Both the position numbers and the translations under genes were made by a program. Below are positions 15,301 to 24,520 of a stretch of 64,000 nt of DNA, piece after piece (position 1 is the first letter of the stretch; the number at the start of each line of letters is the position of its first letter). Source of the stretch: DASXZH01 sp963829965 (GTDB lineage: Bacteria; Armatimonadota; Fimbriimonadia; Fimbriimonadales; Fimbriimonadaceae); the NCBI GenBank assembly GCA_963829965.1, contig CAWHLK010000044.1, forward strand, positions 167,286-231,285, given 5' to 3'. The notes beneath the pieces were generated by a model. The model was not told the DNA's origin. It was given only the letters and a program-made list of their open reading frames with translations, and searched no databases.

Positions 15301-15857
15301 AGCGTGTAACCGCTCGCATGAGTCTCTTTGTTGAAGTCGGCAGCACCTCGGTCCTTCTCAGAAATGACGATCGGTTCAAACGGCAACCCGAGGGAAACGG
15401 CAGGATCGTTCCAGCGAATGATCCTCTCGTGGTCGCGCGAGTAAGTTTCGTCGATCGCGTAGATGACCTCCGAGTTGTCTTCCAGAGACAAAAACCCGTG
15501 GGCGAAGCCTTTGGGAACAACAATCACTTTCCGGTTCTCGGCGGTCAGCTCCACACAGAAACTATGGAGATAAGTTGGCGAGCCCTCTCTCAAGTCCACC
15601 ACCACATCCAAGACCGCGCCACGTACGCAGCGCAAGTATTTCACCTCACCTTTTGGTGCGGCCTGGTAGTGCAGCCCGCGCCAAGTGCCTTTCTTGTGGC
15701 TCAAGGAGTTGTTGATTTGGCGAACGGTGAACGGCGCGCCGAGCTTTTCCGAAAGGATGTCTTGGTCGAAAAGCCGCGAGAAGAAGCCGCGGTCATCCTC
15801 CATCAAAGTCGGAGTCATCACAAGACAACCTTCTAGTGGGCTCTCTTCGAAAGTCAT
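15297..15857 (-). CDS. rfbC: dTDP-4-dehydrorhamnose 3,5-epimerase-like (cupin) enzyme
   Basis: A 186-residue cupin epimerase. Family motifs are 'DDRGFFSRLFDQD', 'QINNSLSHKKGTWRGLHYQ' (catalytic His in the last part), 'KYLRCVRGAVLDVVVDLREG' and 'VPKGFAHGFLSLEDNSEVIY'. RfbC/RmlC epimerises C3 and C5 of a 4-keto-6-deoxy sugar nucleotide. No rmlA, rmlB or rmlD lies next to it. With the cytidylyltransferase at the head of this operon it may instead act on a CDP-linked 4-keto sugar. It overlaps both flanking genes by 4 nt, a tight operon. Confidence 0.85.
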   Translation of the reverse strand: MTFEESPLEGCLVMTPTLMEDDRGFFSRLFDQDILSEKLGAPFTVRQINNSLSHKKGTWRGLHYQAAPKGEVKYLRCVRGAVLDVVVDLREGSPTYLHSFCVELTAENRKVIVVPKGFAHGFLSLEDNSEVIYAIDETYSRDHERIIRWNDPAVSLGLPFEPIVISEKDRGAADFNKETHASGYTL

Positions 15858-17215
15858 TTCGAACTCGCGAGTTCTCGGTGGCCGATGCGGAGCACTTGCG
15901 CCGCCTTCAGGTCGTCAGCGCCGAACATACGCCGGCAGTCAAAAACGGTCTTGCCGACCAGGTCCTTCTTGGGTAAAGCCGAATATTCTCCCCACATAGT
16001 GGCGACAATGACGATTTCGCTGTCCGGCAGTTCCTTTTCCCAGTCGCTAATGACGTCGAGGGTTTCCCCCTTGAACTCAGGCTGGGAAGTGAAGTTTTCT
16101 GCCGCGATGGGGTCATGCAGCTTCAGGTTGGCGCCTTCCGCTAGCAAGTCCTTGGTGATCGAGATTGAGGCCGACTCGCGGACATCGTCCGTATCCGGCT
16201 TGAACGCCAATCCTAGAAGCAAGACTTTTTTCCCCGAAAGCGAACCACAGGCTTGCTTGAGGATCGAGACAACCTGTCGAGGCTGTTCTTCGTTCACATC
16301 AAGAATCGCATTGACCATCCTCATCGGCATGCCAAACGATTCGCCCTGGGATCTTAACGCCTGCACATCTTTGGGGAAGCAGCTTCCCCCAAATCCGGGC
16401 CCGGGAGTGAGATAGGTGAGAATCTCTGGCTTTGTTCGGCTGCCGTCCGGTGTGAACGGACTCCAGCGTTTGTCCAGCGAAACCCCCGCGAACACCTTCA
16501 TGTAGTCGATGCCGCCAACGTACGCGGCGAGGTTGGCAAGTTCGTTCGTCGCCGAAATCTGCAGGGCCAGCAGGCAGTTGTTGGCGTACTTGATCATTTC
16601 CGCGGTGCGAGTATTGACCTTTAGCTTGTCAACTTGCCAAGGCTCGTAAATCTCCTCAAGCCTCGCAAGGGTCTGGGGGTCTTCATAGCCCAGGACAATG
16701 CGGTCGGGGTTGTCGAAATCAAAAATCGCCTTACCCTCGCGCAGGAATTCGGGATTCATGCCGAGTCCAAAGCCTTCGCCGAGCTTTTTGCCGCTTGCCG
16801 CTTCTACCTCGTTCTTGACCACGGTATCGGTGGTGCTCGGCAGCACCGTGCTCTTGACGATGAGGCTCAGATACTTGTCCGTTCCCTTGAGATAAGCCCC
16901 GATCTGGCGACTCACTTCCACGAGGTATTTGAGATCGATCTTTCCATCAGTGGAAGGCGTGCCAACCGCGACGATGACGGCCTCCGCCGAATCCAACGCC
17001 GAAGCCAAATCGGTTGTGGCGGAGAAGTTGCCGGAATCAATGATGCTCGAAAGCAATTCAGGCAGGCCATCCTCGTGGATGGGTGGGATCTTCGCGTTGA
17101 TTTTGTCGACCTTGGCGGGATCGATGTCCACGCAGGTGATCTTATGCCCCTTACCCGCCAGGCAAGCGCCGCTCACGAGGCCGACGTATCCCGTTCCGAC
17201 AACTGCGATCTTCAT
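15854..17215 (-). CDS. ugd: UDP-glucose 6-dehydrogenase
   Basis: A 453-residue enzyme that oxidises UDP-glucose to UDP-glucuronate with two NAD. The NAD fold starts 'MKIAVVGTGYVGLVSGACLA'. The middle has 'EFLREGKAIFDF' and 'EMIKYANNCLLALQISATNE'. The catalytic Cys is in 'GFGGSCFPKDVQAL'. The C-terminal domain shows 'LLGLAFKPDTDDVRESASI'. Length is normal. The product feeds the decarboxylase-like epimerase encoded just upstream and surface polysaccharide synthesis in general. The stop is 4-nt overlapped with rfbC. Confidence 0.93.
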   Translation of the reverse strand: MKIAVVGTGYVGLVSGACLAGKGHKITCVDIDPAKVDKINAKIPPIHEDGLPELLSSIIDSGNFSATTDLASALDSAEAVIVAVGTPSTDGKIDLKYLVEVSRQIGAYLKGTDKYLSLIVKSTVLPSTTDTVVKNEVEAASGKKLGEGFGLGMNPEFLREGKAIFDFDNPDRIVLGYEDPQTLARLEEIYEPWQVDKLKVNTRTAEMIKYANNCLLALQISATNELANLAAYVGGIDYMKVFAGVSLDKRWSPFTPDGSRTKPEILTYLTPGPGFGGSCFPKDVQALRSQGESFGMPMRMVNAILDVNEEQPRQVVSILKQACGSLSGKKVLLLGLAFKPDTDDVRESASISITKDLLAEGANLKLHDPIAAENFTSQPEFKGETLDVISDWEKELPDSEIVIVATMWGEYSALPKKDLVGKTVFDCRRMFGADDLKAAQVLRIGHRELASSK

Positions 17216-17217
17216 GA

Positions 17218-18306
17218 CTAAGCTTCCTTCTCCTCGTGCAGCAAAAACTCCAGGAACCGGCCGACTCCATCTTCCACAAGAATCGAAGGGCTGTAACCGA
17301 GATGCTCCCGCGCCTTCTTAATGATGGGGCATCGGCGGTTCGGGTTGTGGGTCAGGTAGTCGCTGTCGTCCGACTTCGCGAATTTGACTTCGCCGGCATA
17401 GCCGTTCAATCTTGCGCCCTGCGAACGGTATATTTCGGCCAAATCCCGAACGCTGATCTCCGGCCCTTCGATTCCGATGTTGAAATAGTCGTACTTGCCG
17501 TAGACCAGGCATTTGAAATATCCCGCGATGGCATCCGGCACATAGCAAAACGTTCTCGTCGGCGTTCCCGTCGAGAGGATCTCGATGTCCCGCTTTTCCA
17601 GAATGCATTTGGCAAAGTCCGCAGGCACCCGCTGGTCGTCCAACCGCATCCCAGGGCCGTAGTTGTTAAACGGCCGTGCCACCGTGATCGGCATCTTATG
17701 CTCCTGAGCAAACAATGAGCACATGGTTTCGCCGAAACGCTTGCTTTCGTCATAGCAAGCCCGTGGCCCCACGCACGCCACGTTGCCTCGGTATTCCTCG
17801 TCGGTCGGGATTGCTTCGGGGACGGGGTCGCCGTAAATCTCGCTGCTGGAGAAGAATAGGAATCCGTTCAGATTCTTTTCTAAATAGAAATCCAACAGCC
17901 TGCGCAGGCCCCAAATGTTGGCGTCCAGCGTGACGATTGGGAACTGTCGGTAAAAGATGGGCGAGGCAATGGACGCCCCGTGGATGATCAGGTTCGCCTT
18001 ATCCGCCCCCGGCACCGAGTCAATCGCGTCCTTTGAAATATCGAATGGCAGAGTTTCGACTTTGTTCGGCAACTCCTTCTCCAACCGAACCAGCCAGGAG
18101 GGCTTGCCGAACATGAACGTGTCCAGGCCGATAACCTTCTCGATCCCAAGCGTCTCCGCCTGGTGCCCCAGGAAGTTCATGAACGAGAAACCGAGGAAGC
18201 CGGCGCAACCGGTGACAAGCACGGTCGAATCTCTAAATTTGGACTTCTCGTCAGGGGTAAGGCGGTTTAAGACATAGTCGAGGTCTTCTCGAAGGATAGG
18301 GTTCAT
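17218..18306 (-). CDS. UDP-glucuronate decarboxylase-like NAD-dependent epimerase
   Basis: A 362-residue extended SDR enzyme. After about 25 helical residues comes the NAD motif 'VLVTGCAGFLGFSFMNFL'. The active site is Ser-Ser-Ser in 'FLFFSSSEIYGDP' and Tyr-x-x-x-Lys in 'YDESKRFGETM'. The substrate part has 'RPFNNYGPGMRLDDQRVP' and 'TRTFCYVPDAIAGYFKCL'. The pattern is nearest to UDP-glucuronate decarboxylase / dTDP-glucose dehydratase-like members, and its place two bases behind ugd supports a UDP-glucuronate-derived substrate. It is also next to rfbF, where CDP-glucose 4,6-dehydratase usually stands, so that role cannot be excluded. Confidence 0.75.
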   Translation of the reverse strand: MNPILREDLDYVLNRLTPDEKSKFRDSTVLVTGCAGFLGFSFMNFLGHQAETLGIEKVIGLDTFMFGKPSWLVRLEKELPNKVETLPFDISKDAIDSVPGADKANLIIHGASIASPIFYRQFPIVTLDANIWGLRRLLDFYLEKNLNGFLFFSSSEIYGDPVPEAIPTDEEYRGNVACVGPRACYDESKRFGETMCSLFAQEHKMPITVARPFNNYGPGMRLDDQRVPADFAKCILEKRDIEILSTGTPTRTFCYVPDAIAGYFKCLVYGKYDYFNIGIEGPEISVRDLAEIYRSQGARLNGYAGEVKFAKSDDSDYLTHNPNRRCPIIKKAREHLGYSPSILVEDGVGRFLEFLLHEEKEA

Positions 18307-18322
18307 ATTAAAGTTGGGAGAC

Positions 18323-19153
18323 CTAGCAAATCCAGGGAGCGGTCCCGGCTTCCCACATTGCTTCTAACACTTCTCGGTCACGTTGAGTGTCCATACATTG
18401 CCAAAAACCTTGGTGGCGATAGATCATCAGTTCGCCGCTCGCGGCCACTCCCTCAAGGGGTTCACGTTCCAAAACCAGGTCTTCGTCTTCGCAAACGTAG
18501 TTTGCAAAGTCCCGCTTAAAAAAGAAAAACCCGCCATTTACCCAGGTGGTCACCAGGTTCGGCTTTTCGGAAAAGTTGACGACTTTATCGCCTTCCAGCA
18601 CGAAAACGCCAAAGCGCGATGGAGGCGAGACTCCCAACACGGTCCCGATCTTTCCGTGACCCACGTGAAATTCCAGCTCTTTGCCGAGGTCTGCGTCCGT
18701 CACTCCGTCCCCGTAGGTAACCGCAAAATGCTTGGAGTCGCCAAGATATCGGTTGACCGCTTTGCCAATGCGGCCGCCGGTCATGGTTTTTTCGCCCGTG
18801 AAGGCTACGGTTACTTTCCAGTTCTCCGAATGATGGAAGGAGTGAACTTCACGGCCGTGACTGCCCAAATCGACGGTGAAGTCGCTGTTCATCGCCTCAT
18901 AGTTGAGAAAATAGGATTTGATCGATTCCGATTTGAACCCTGAGCATACGATAAAGCGTTTGAAGCCGTGCTTGCTGTACTTCTTCATGATGTGCCAGAG
19001 CATGGGGTGGTTCCCCACCGGCACCATCGGCTTTGGTCTCAGATCCGTTTCTTCTTTAATGCGCGTGCCCATTCCGCCCGCCAAAATAAACACGGGAACG
19101 TCTGCCGGATCCACCTCAACCACAGGTCGAATTACACCGGGGCATGGGTTCAA
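18323..19153 (-). CDS. rfbF: Glucose-1-phosphate cytidylyltransferase
   Basis: A 276-residue nucleotidyltransferase that makes CDP-glucose. It has the pyrophosphorylase signature 'ILAGGMGTRIKEETDLRPKP' with the catalytic Arg and Lys, then 'MLWHIMKKYSKHGFKRFIVC', 'FAVTYGDGVTDADL', 'GFFFFKRD' and 'YRHQGFWQCMDTQRDREVLE'. 'E-T' after the GTR motif and 'YGDGV' are typical of RfbF rather than RmlA. About 18 extra N-terminal residues precede the usual start. It heads the minus-strand sugar operon and diverges from the RgpF-like gene. Confidence 0.88.
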   Translation of the reverse strand: MNPCPGVIRPVVEVDPADVPVFILAGGMGTRIKEETDLRPKPMVPVGNHPMLWHIMKKYSKHGFKRFIVCSGFKSESIKSYFLNYEAMNSDFTVDLGSHGREVHSFHHSENWKVTVAFTGEKTMTGGRIGKAVNRYLGDSKHFAVTYGDGVTDADLGKELEFHVGHGKIGTVLGVSPPSRFGVFVLEGDKVVNFSEKPNLVTTWVNGGFFFFKRDFANYVCEDEDLVLEREPLEGVAASGELMIYRHQGFWQCMDTQRDREVLEAMWEAGTAPWIC

Positions 19154-19302
19154 TCCCTCTTCGGAAGGACTGGTTCTGCTCTCTTCGCTCCCAGGCAGAC
19201 GTCTCTGCAGATGCGCAATGCTCTAAGCGGAGAGTTTGCCGTCAAGCCTGTCCGGGCCCGACTTCACGAGGAGATTAGTTTACGAAGAGCCTGAAAGACT
19301 TT

Positions 19303-20529
19303 TTGCTATTGCCCTTTCGGTTTGTTCGCAAATCGCTCTGGATGGCAATGGCGCTGTGCAGCCCGAGAATAAGGGGCGGCTTTCGGGCGGCGAACCCACA
19401 AGACGTTGGACTCTTTAGTTCGCTGCAGCTGCCTGCGACCATCCAGTATCTGCGGGAAGGCCGCCGTAAGATATTGGCCGGCAACCAAAGACTCGTGATT
19501 CTGTGGCAGGGCAGACCTTGCGATTACGTGGAGCAGGCCTATCTAGACGCAAACGCGGACGTTGCCGAATGGGTTCGGGAGGGCAAATTCCGCTCGGGGC
19601 TCGATCACTTCCTCTTGATTGGCATCAAGGAAGTGCAGGACGGCAAGCGCGATCTCTATGGCGAAAACGCAGTCGCCAAGTTGGTAAGGCGCTACCCCGG
19701 CACAGCCAGGCCGGTGAGCAAGGCGCTCTGCTTGTTTGTTCATTTCGACAAGGATTGGCTCGTCGATCCTTACGTTGAGAAGTACATCCAGACGTTGATC
19801 GAAATGGGGAGCGACGTGGTGTTCATCAGCGGCACGCTGCTGGAGTCGGAAGCGGAGCGTCTGACTTCAAAATGCCTGGAAGTGCTGGTCAGAAACCCGA
19901 TCGGCCATGACTTCACTTCTTGGTACGTCGGGCTCAAGAACACTTCGGTTTCTCTCGAAGGCTACGAGACAGTTCTTCTGGTGAACGACAGCGTATATTT
20001 CCCGTTTCGCCCCGCGGCCGGAGTGCTTCCCGCAATGGCAAGCCGCGAACTCGATTTCTGGGGGATTTGCGAATCCTATCAGAACGAACGAGGGGCCCGT
20101 TATCATTTGCAGAGCTTTTTTCTCGGGCTGTCCCAAAAGGCGGTCAAAGGAGGTCTCCTGACGGAGTTCGTCAAGAAATACGAGACATTCGGCCTTCAGT
20201 GCAGGCAGGGATACATTGAAGCTTACGAATACGGCCTCACCGAGACTGCGGAGAAGATTGGATTATCGGTAGGCGCCTATTGCGCACTGCAGAAAGCCTA
20301 TGACGCAGGCATTGCAGCCGGGCGAAAGCTGCCCCCTCTGACGGGAACCAATCCTTCCATCCACTTATGGCGCGAGCTGCTCTCCACCTGCGAGTGCCCA
20401 GCCGTCAAGGTGGGGCTCGTGCGGGACAATCCGGAAGGAGTTTTCGACTGGTCCGATTTGGAAAAGCTTACGACGATTTACGATCTGGACCTTATAAAGA
20501 AGCATTTGGCACGGGTACAAGGAAAATAG
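19303..20529 (+). CDS. Rhamnan-synthesis-F-like (RgpF) glycan assembly protein
   Basis: About 408 residues. An N-terminal segment 'AYLDANADVAEWVREGKFRS' plus 'GLDHFLLIG' is a linker motif found in many large glycosyltransferases. The core, from 'KALCLFVHFDKDWLVDPYVE' through 'DVVFISGTLLESEAERL', 'NPIGHDFTSWYVGL' and 'VLLVNDSVYFPFR', matches the RgpF family that acts on rhamnose-type polysaccharide chains. The start is unclear: TTG 19303 is the first usual codon, and a GAGGAG at 19268-19273 is too far away. CTG 19291 would fit slightly better. It lies before the exporter genes with a 317-nt gap. Confidence 0.7.
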   Translation: MLLPFRFVRKSLWMAMALCSPRIRGGFRAANPQDVGLFSSLQLPATIQYLREGRRKILAGNQRLVILWQGRPCDYVEQAYLDANADVAEWVREGKFRSGLDHFLLIGIKEVQDGKRDLYGENAVAKLVRRYPGTARPVSKALCLFVHFDKDWLVDPYVEKYIQTLIEMGSDVVFISGTLLESEAERLTSKCLEVLVRNPIGHDFTSWYVGLKNTSVSLEGYETVLLVNDSVYFPFRPAAGVLPAMASRELDFWGICESYQNERGARYHLQSFFLGLSQKAVKGGLLTEFVKKYETFGLQCRQGYIEAYEYGLTETAEKIGLSVGAYCALQKAYDAGIAAGRKLPPLTGTNPSIHLWRELLSTCECPAVKVGLVRDNPEGVFDWSDLEKLTTIYDLDLIKKHLARVQGK

Positions 20530-20846
20530 CCTCCGGTGCCGGTAGTCCGAGCACAGGCGGTTCTTGTTTCGCCCTTTCAGTGCTACGGAGATGTGGAGGG
20601 CGTTTCCGTTACCAGGGCTTCGCCCTTCGCTAGTTCTGCCGGCCCTCCGGGCATGGTGCTCCGGCCTGCAGAACATATAGGTCACCTTTAAGAGAACCCA
20701 TCGGCAAGCCGAAGCATTTCCCCGTCACAGGGGGCAAAGGCCGATTCGGGTTGGTGGCCTCGGCATTTGTTCCAACCCCACCGACATTCTATTGCAGGGA
20801 CCTGGTTTGGGCACGATCAGGCCGACATTACTGTTAGTGAATCCTG
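20530..20846. other. Intergenic stretch with degraded repeat
   Basis: No gene. At about 20610-20670 it holds 'ttaccagggcttcgcccttc' and 'gccggccctccgggcat', a decayed relative of the palindromic repeats at 5-6.6 kb. The remainder has short GC-rich inverted repeats but no clear terminator or promoter that I can support. Confidence 0.5.
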
Positions 20847-21782
20847 ATGGCTGCTAGTGAGACGGTCCGTACCCGAAGTGAAAGAGTTCAGGCGCCTTCC
20901 ATGCTCGAAGAGTTTCGCGAGCTGTGGAAGTATCGGGAGCTGCTGTCTACCATGGTTCGGCGCGACCTGAAGGTTCGCTACAAGAACTCGCTGATGGGCT
21001 TTATGTGGTCGCTCATCAATCCCGCGCTCACCGTTGCAGTGATGTCCTTCGCATTCAGCCGAGTCAGCAATGTAACTGTTCCAAACATGAGCGCTTACCT
21101 GTTGGCAGCCTATTTGCCGTTCATGTTTTTCAGCATGGCGCTCATGGACTCGACGGGTTCCGTCTTGGCCAACATCGCGCTCGTCAAGAAGATTTACTTC
21201 CCGCGTGAGATCCTGCCCCTAACTGCGGTCATCAGCAACTTCATCCACTTCCTATTTGCCTTGGTGATGTTCTTCGTGTACCTGCTAGTTGTTTGGATCA
21301 TTCATCCCGGGGAAATTCCCTTCCAATGGACGACGATCTTCCTACCCATCATCCTTGTCATCAACTTCCTCCTGGTGGCAGGCTTGGGTCTCATGCTCAG
21401 CGCTTGGAACACCTTTTATGAAGACGTGAAGTACATGGTGGGGCTCGGCACTTCGATGCTGCTCTTCCTTTCTCCGATCATGTGGCCCTCCGAAATCTTT
21501 AACTATGAACACCACTGGCAATACGTCGCTGAGTTGATCGTGAACCCCATGACCATCCTGTGCAACTCCTATCGCAGGATGCTCCTAGCGCCGAAACCGT
21601 GGACAATAACCCCGGCAGTAAAGAATCCTCATGGCGATATCATCACACCGGCGGTCATCGTCCCATCCTTGCCCATCCAGTGGAAGTACATCGCCTATCT
21701 CTTGGCGTTGTCAATTTTCATTTTTCTGCTTGGTTACAAAATATTCAACACGAAAAAGTGGAAGTTCGTGGAGAGGCCCTAA
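20847..21782 (+). CDS. wzm: Polysaccharide ABC transporter permease (Wzm/TagG type)
   Basis: A 311-residue ABC-2 type permease. The cytosolic N-terminus 'LLSTMVRRDLKVRYKNSLMG' is the family's amphipathic helix. About six membrane segments follow (for example 'FMWSLINPALTVAVMSFAF', 'FIHFLFALVMFFVYLLVVWI', 'ILVINFLLVAGLGLMLSA', 'YLLALSIFIFLLGYKIF'). With the ATPase encoded two bases on, it would export an undecaprenyl-linked glycan across the inner membrane. Length is slightly above the usual 260-280 because of an insert before the last helix. Confidence 0.9.
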   Translation: MAASETVRTRSERVQAPSMLEEFRELWKYRELLSTMVRRDLKVRYKNSLMGFMWSLINPALTVAVMSFAFSRVSNVTVPNMSAYLLAAYLPFMFFSMALMDSTGSVLANIALVKKIYFPREILPLTAVISNFIHFLFALVMFFVYLLVVWIIHPGEIPFQWTTIFLPIILVINFLLVAGLGLMLSAWNTFYEDVKYMVGLGTSMLLFLSPIMWPSEIFNYEHHWQYVAELIVNPMTILCNSYRRMLLAPKPWTITPAVKNPHGDIITPAVIVPSLPIQWKYIAYLLALSIFIFLLGYKIFNTKKWKFVERP

Positions 21783-21784
21783 CC

Positions 21785-23745
21785 ATGGAAGTGAACGGCG
21801 TCGATCAAACCGAAACCGAGAAGCCGCTGGAGGCAACAGCGGGGAAGCCTGGCAAGACGGCCGAATCCAACAAACCTGTGGACAGTACAGCGGCAGAATC
21901 ACCTGCAAATCTAGAATCCGACGCCCGGAGCACAGAATCTGGGCCCAGCGCCAAGAGCCTCGTCCTCGAAGATGAGGACCGGGGCCAAGAACTCACGTCC
22001 AAGAAGAAAACGCAAGCCGAGATCGCCATCTCCGTCAAGAACCTGAAAAAGGACTTCTACATCAGCCATAGCGGCGTCGCAAGTCTGAAATCCCATCTTC
22101 TCAAGCTGAACAAACAGGAGCCCATCGAGAGGCTGCAGGTCCTGAAGGGTATCAGTTTCGATGTGCGAAAAGGCGAGTGCGTCGCGGTTGTGGGGCGTAA
22201 TGGCGCGGGCAAGAGCACACTCCTTTCCCTGCTGTCCCGCATCTATCTTCCAACCACCGGCAGCGTTGAAATCAGGGGGCGGATGGCGCCTCTGCTTGAA
22301 CTCGGCGGCGGATTCCATCCGGACTTGACCGGCTACGAGAACATCTTTGTGAACGGGATGATTCTGGGCATCTCCCATGACGAGCTGGTCGAAAGAGTCG
22401 ACGAGATCGTCGAGTTTTCCGAACTCTCCAGCCATATCGACTCTCCCGTTCGAACTTACTCCAGCGGTATGAACGCACGGTTGGGATTCTCAATCGTGGT
22501 CCACGTGGATGCGGAAGTGCTCTTGCTCGACGAAGTCCTTGCGGTCGGCGACTACTCGTTTCGAGAAAAGTGCGCAAAGAAGATCGATGCGATGCGGGCC
22601 GAGGGAAAGACCATCCTCCTGGTTTCACATAGCGGTTCAGATGTGGAACGGTTGGCCGATCGCGCCATCTGGATTCAAGGCGGCTTAATTCGAGCTGAAG
22701 GATCACCCAAGAAAGTGCTTCGGGCCTACACGAAGTCCTCGTCCAGCGAGCTCGTTACGGCCGAAGACAAATACGCGGACGCAAAGTTCGAGTATGTCTA
22801 CTATGAGGACGACGACGAACCGGAAAAGCCGGCTTCGCCAAAGCCGGCGAACCCAGCCGGCGTCGGTCCCACGGCTCCAGCGACGCTGCCGCTCAAGCTG
22901 CCTGAGATTCCGCCCGCGCGAAGTCCTGGCATGCCGGGCGTCCCGATCTTTCAATGGTCTGATCAGGGATTCGGAATCCTCAACATGCCGAGCTCGGACA
23001 CGGCATCCGGCCCCTTCAACCGCGCAAGCATCAACCTGGGCGCCAAGAACTACCCGTTTGCCCGGGGAGACACGATCGCCAGCTTCAATGCCACCACTTG
23101 GGGAAGCGGCGTTCCGAAACCCACCGGGGCCATTGTTTTCTCCAACGCCGAGCCGGGCCCCCAATCGGCGGGGAACCTCGGCGCCAGTTTCTCGATCGGC
23201 TTATGCGAAAGCGGCACCGATGCGATCAAGGCCCGCTTTATCATCCGGCACAATGGCGACGTTCTCCTAAGCGGCGCCCCGCTGCCCTCCCGGCGGATTC
23301 GGCAGGAGGATTCCTTTTCAAACCGCGCATGTCCGCAGCCCCGAAAGGGACCCCGATTGCCAGCCCAAGCTCCACCCCTTACGTCGACGACACCGGTAAC
23401 AACCTCTTGTGGCGCTACAACGAATCGTGGCGGCCGGTGCAGGCAGACACGGTGCTCTCGACCAAGCAGGCCGATGGAGTTGTGATTATGCCCGCGCCCT
23501 ACAGCTTTTTCACGTACGGGGAATCGGCGGACGTGACCCTTGCCATACCTTCGCCCATCGAATGGCCGGGCGCATGGATCAAGGTGAAGTGGACGGAGCG
23601 TGTTTCCGCCAAGACCATCACGATTATTCCGGGCGCGGGCAAAGTCGAGGGGCAACCCAATTACAAGCTCGTGAGCGATGCGAACAGCTACCCCGACCTG
23701 ATGCTCCAGAGCGACGGGATCAACTGGTGGAAGGTTTCCGGCTAA
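21785..23745 (+). CDS. wzt: Polysaccharide ABC transporter ATPase with tail-fibre-like C-terminus (one frameshift)
   Basis: About 653 residues after correction. An acidic low-complexity N-terminus (1-75) precedes the ABC domain: Walker A 'VVGRNGAGKSTLL', signature 'YSSGMNARLGFSI', Walker B 'VLLLDEVLAVGD' and the switch His in 'LLVSHSG'. After a Pro-rich linker (about 345-380), the place of the usual Wzt carbohydrate-binding domain is taken by about 270 residues resembling phage tail-fibre tips ('IRHNGDVLLSG', 'TPYVDDTGNNLLWRYNESW', 'TIIPGAGKVEGQ', 'LMLQSDGINWWKVSG'). At 23292-23293 a GG should be GGG to keep the frame (L-P-S-R-A-D-S). It powers glycan export with the permease; the tip may choose the glycan. 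Confidence 0.8.
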
Positions 23746-24395
23746 TCCTCGCCGGCGAACATCTCGCTCTCGAGCATCAGACAAAGCGTGTGATAGATCG
23801 GCAGATGGGATTCTTGGATCTCCGGCGTGTTTGAACCCGGCGCAAGAATGGCGCAGTCGGCCATTTCTTTCAGCTTTCCGCCGTCAGGCCCCGTTAAAGC
23901 GACAACCTTTATTCCCAGCGCTCTTGCGACAACGGCCGCGTTCAGAACGTTTTTTGAGTTGCCACTCGTCGTGATGGCAAGCAGCACATCGCCCTCCGCG
24001 CCTTGCCCAAGTACTTGCTGCGCAAAGACGAACTCGCCGGAAGTGTCGTTCAAAACCGCGGTGATCAATGCGGCTTCCGAAACCAGAGAAACCGCCCTTA
24101 TCGTATCTTCGAGACCTTCGGCCAAGCCAGGCCCGAGTTCTGAATTCGCGGCCATGAGCTTGGACTTGAGGGATTCCGGAAGCGGCCGGGGATGGTCGAA
24201 AGACTTCAGCAGCTCGCCCACGATGTGAATGGAGTCCGCCGCGCTCCCGCCGTTGCCGCAAACGAGGAGCCTGCCGCTTCTCTGCTGGGACTCGAGAATC
24301 AACCGGTAGCCCTGGCCAAGGGAATCTCGAACGTCCGCCAGTTCGGGCCTTCGGTCAATAAGGCGATCAAGGATCTGAGACGTGCGTGTTTTCAT
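23742..24395 (-). CDS. gmhA: SIS-domain phosphosugar isomerase, GmhA-like
   Basis: A 217-residue sugar isomerase. SIS motifs are 'GRLLVCGNGGSAADSIHIVG' and 'VLLAITTSGNSKNVLNAAVV', with the closing 'PEIQESHLPIYHTLCLMLE' where GmhA has its Glu and His. The 'LLKSFDHPRPLPESL' insert matches GmhA, which makes D-glycero-heptose 7-phosphate from sedoheptulose 7-phosphate. It ends 4 nt inside the convergent ABC ATPase gene. It probably supplies a heptose for the cell-surface glycan. Partner genes hldE and gmhB are not in this window. Confidence 0.85.
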   Translation of the reverse strand: MKTRTSQILDRLIDRRPELADVRDSLGQGYRLILESQQRSGRLLVCGNGGSAADSIHIVGELLKSFDHPRPLPESLKSKLMAANSELGPGLAEGLEDTIRAVSLVSEAALITAVLNDTSGEFVFAQQVLGQGAEGDVLLAITTSGNSKNVLNAAVVARALGIKVVALTGPDGGKLKEMADCAILAPGSNTPEIQESHLPIYHTLCLMLESEMFAGED

Positions 24396-24520
24396 GATAG
24401 ATCGCTCGAATATCCGTCAGTTTATCGGCACGGCCAGAGTTCTTGTTGCAAAAACGGGTTTACGATTCCGATAAATACACTGGGCCTAAAATTCGTGTGG
24501 GGGTTAAGAGTCCGAAGGTC

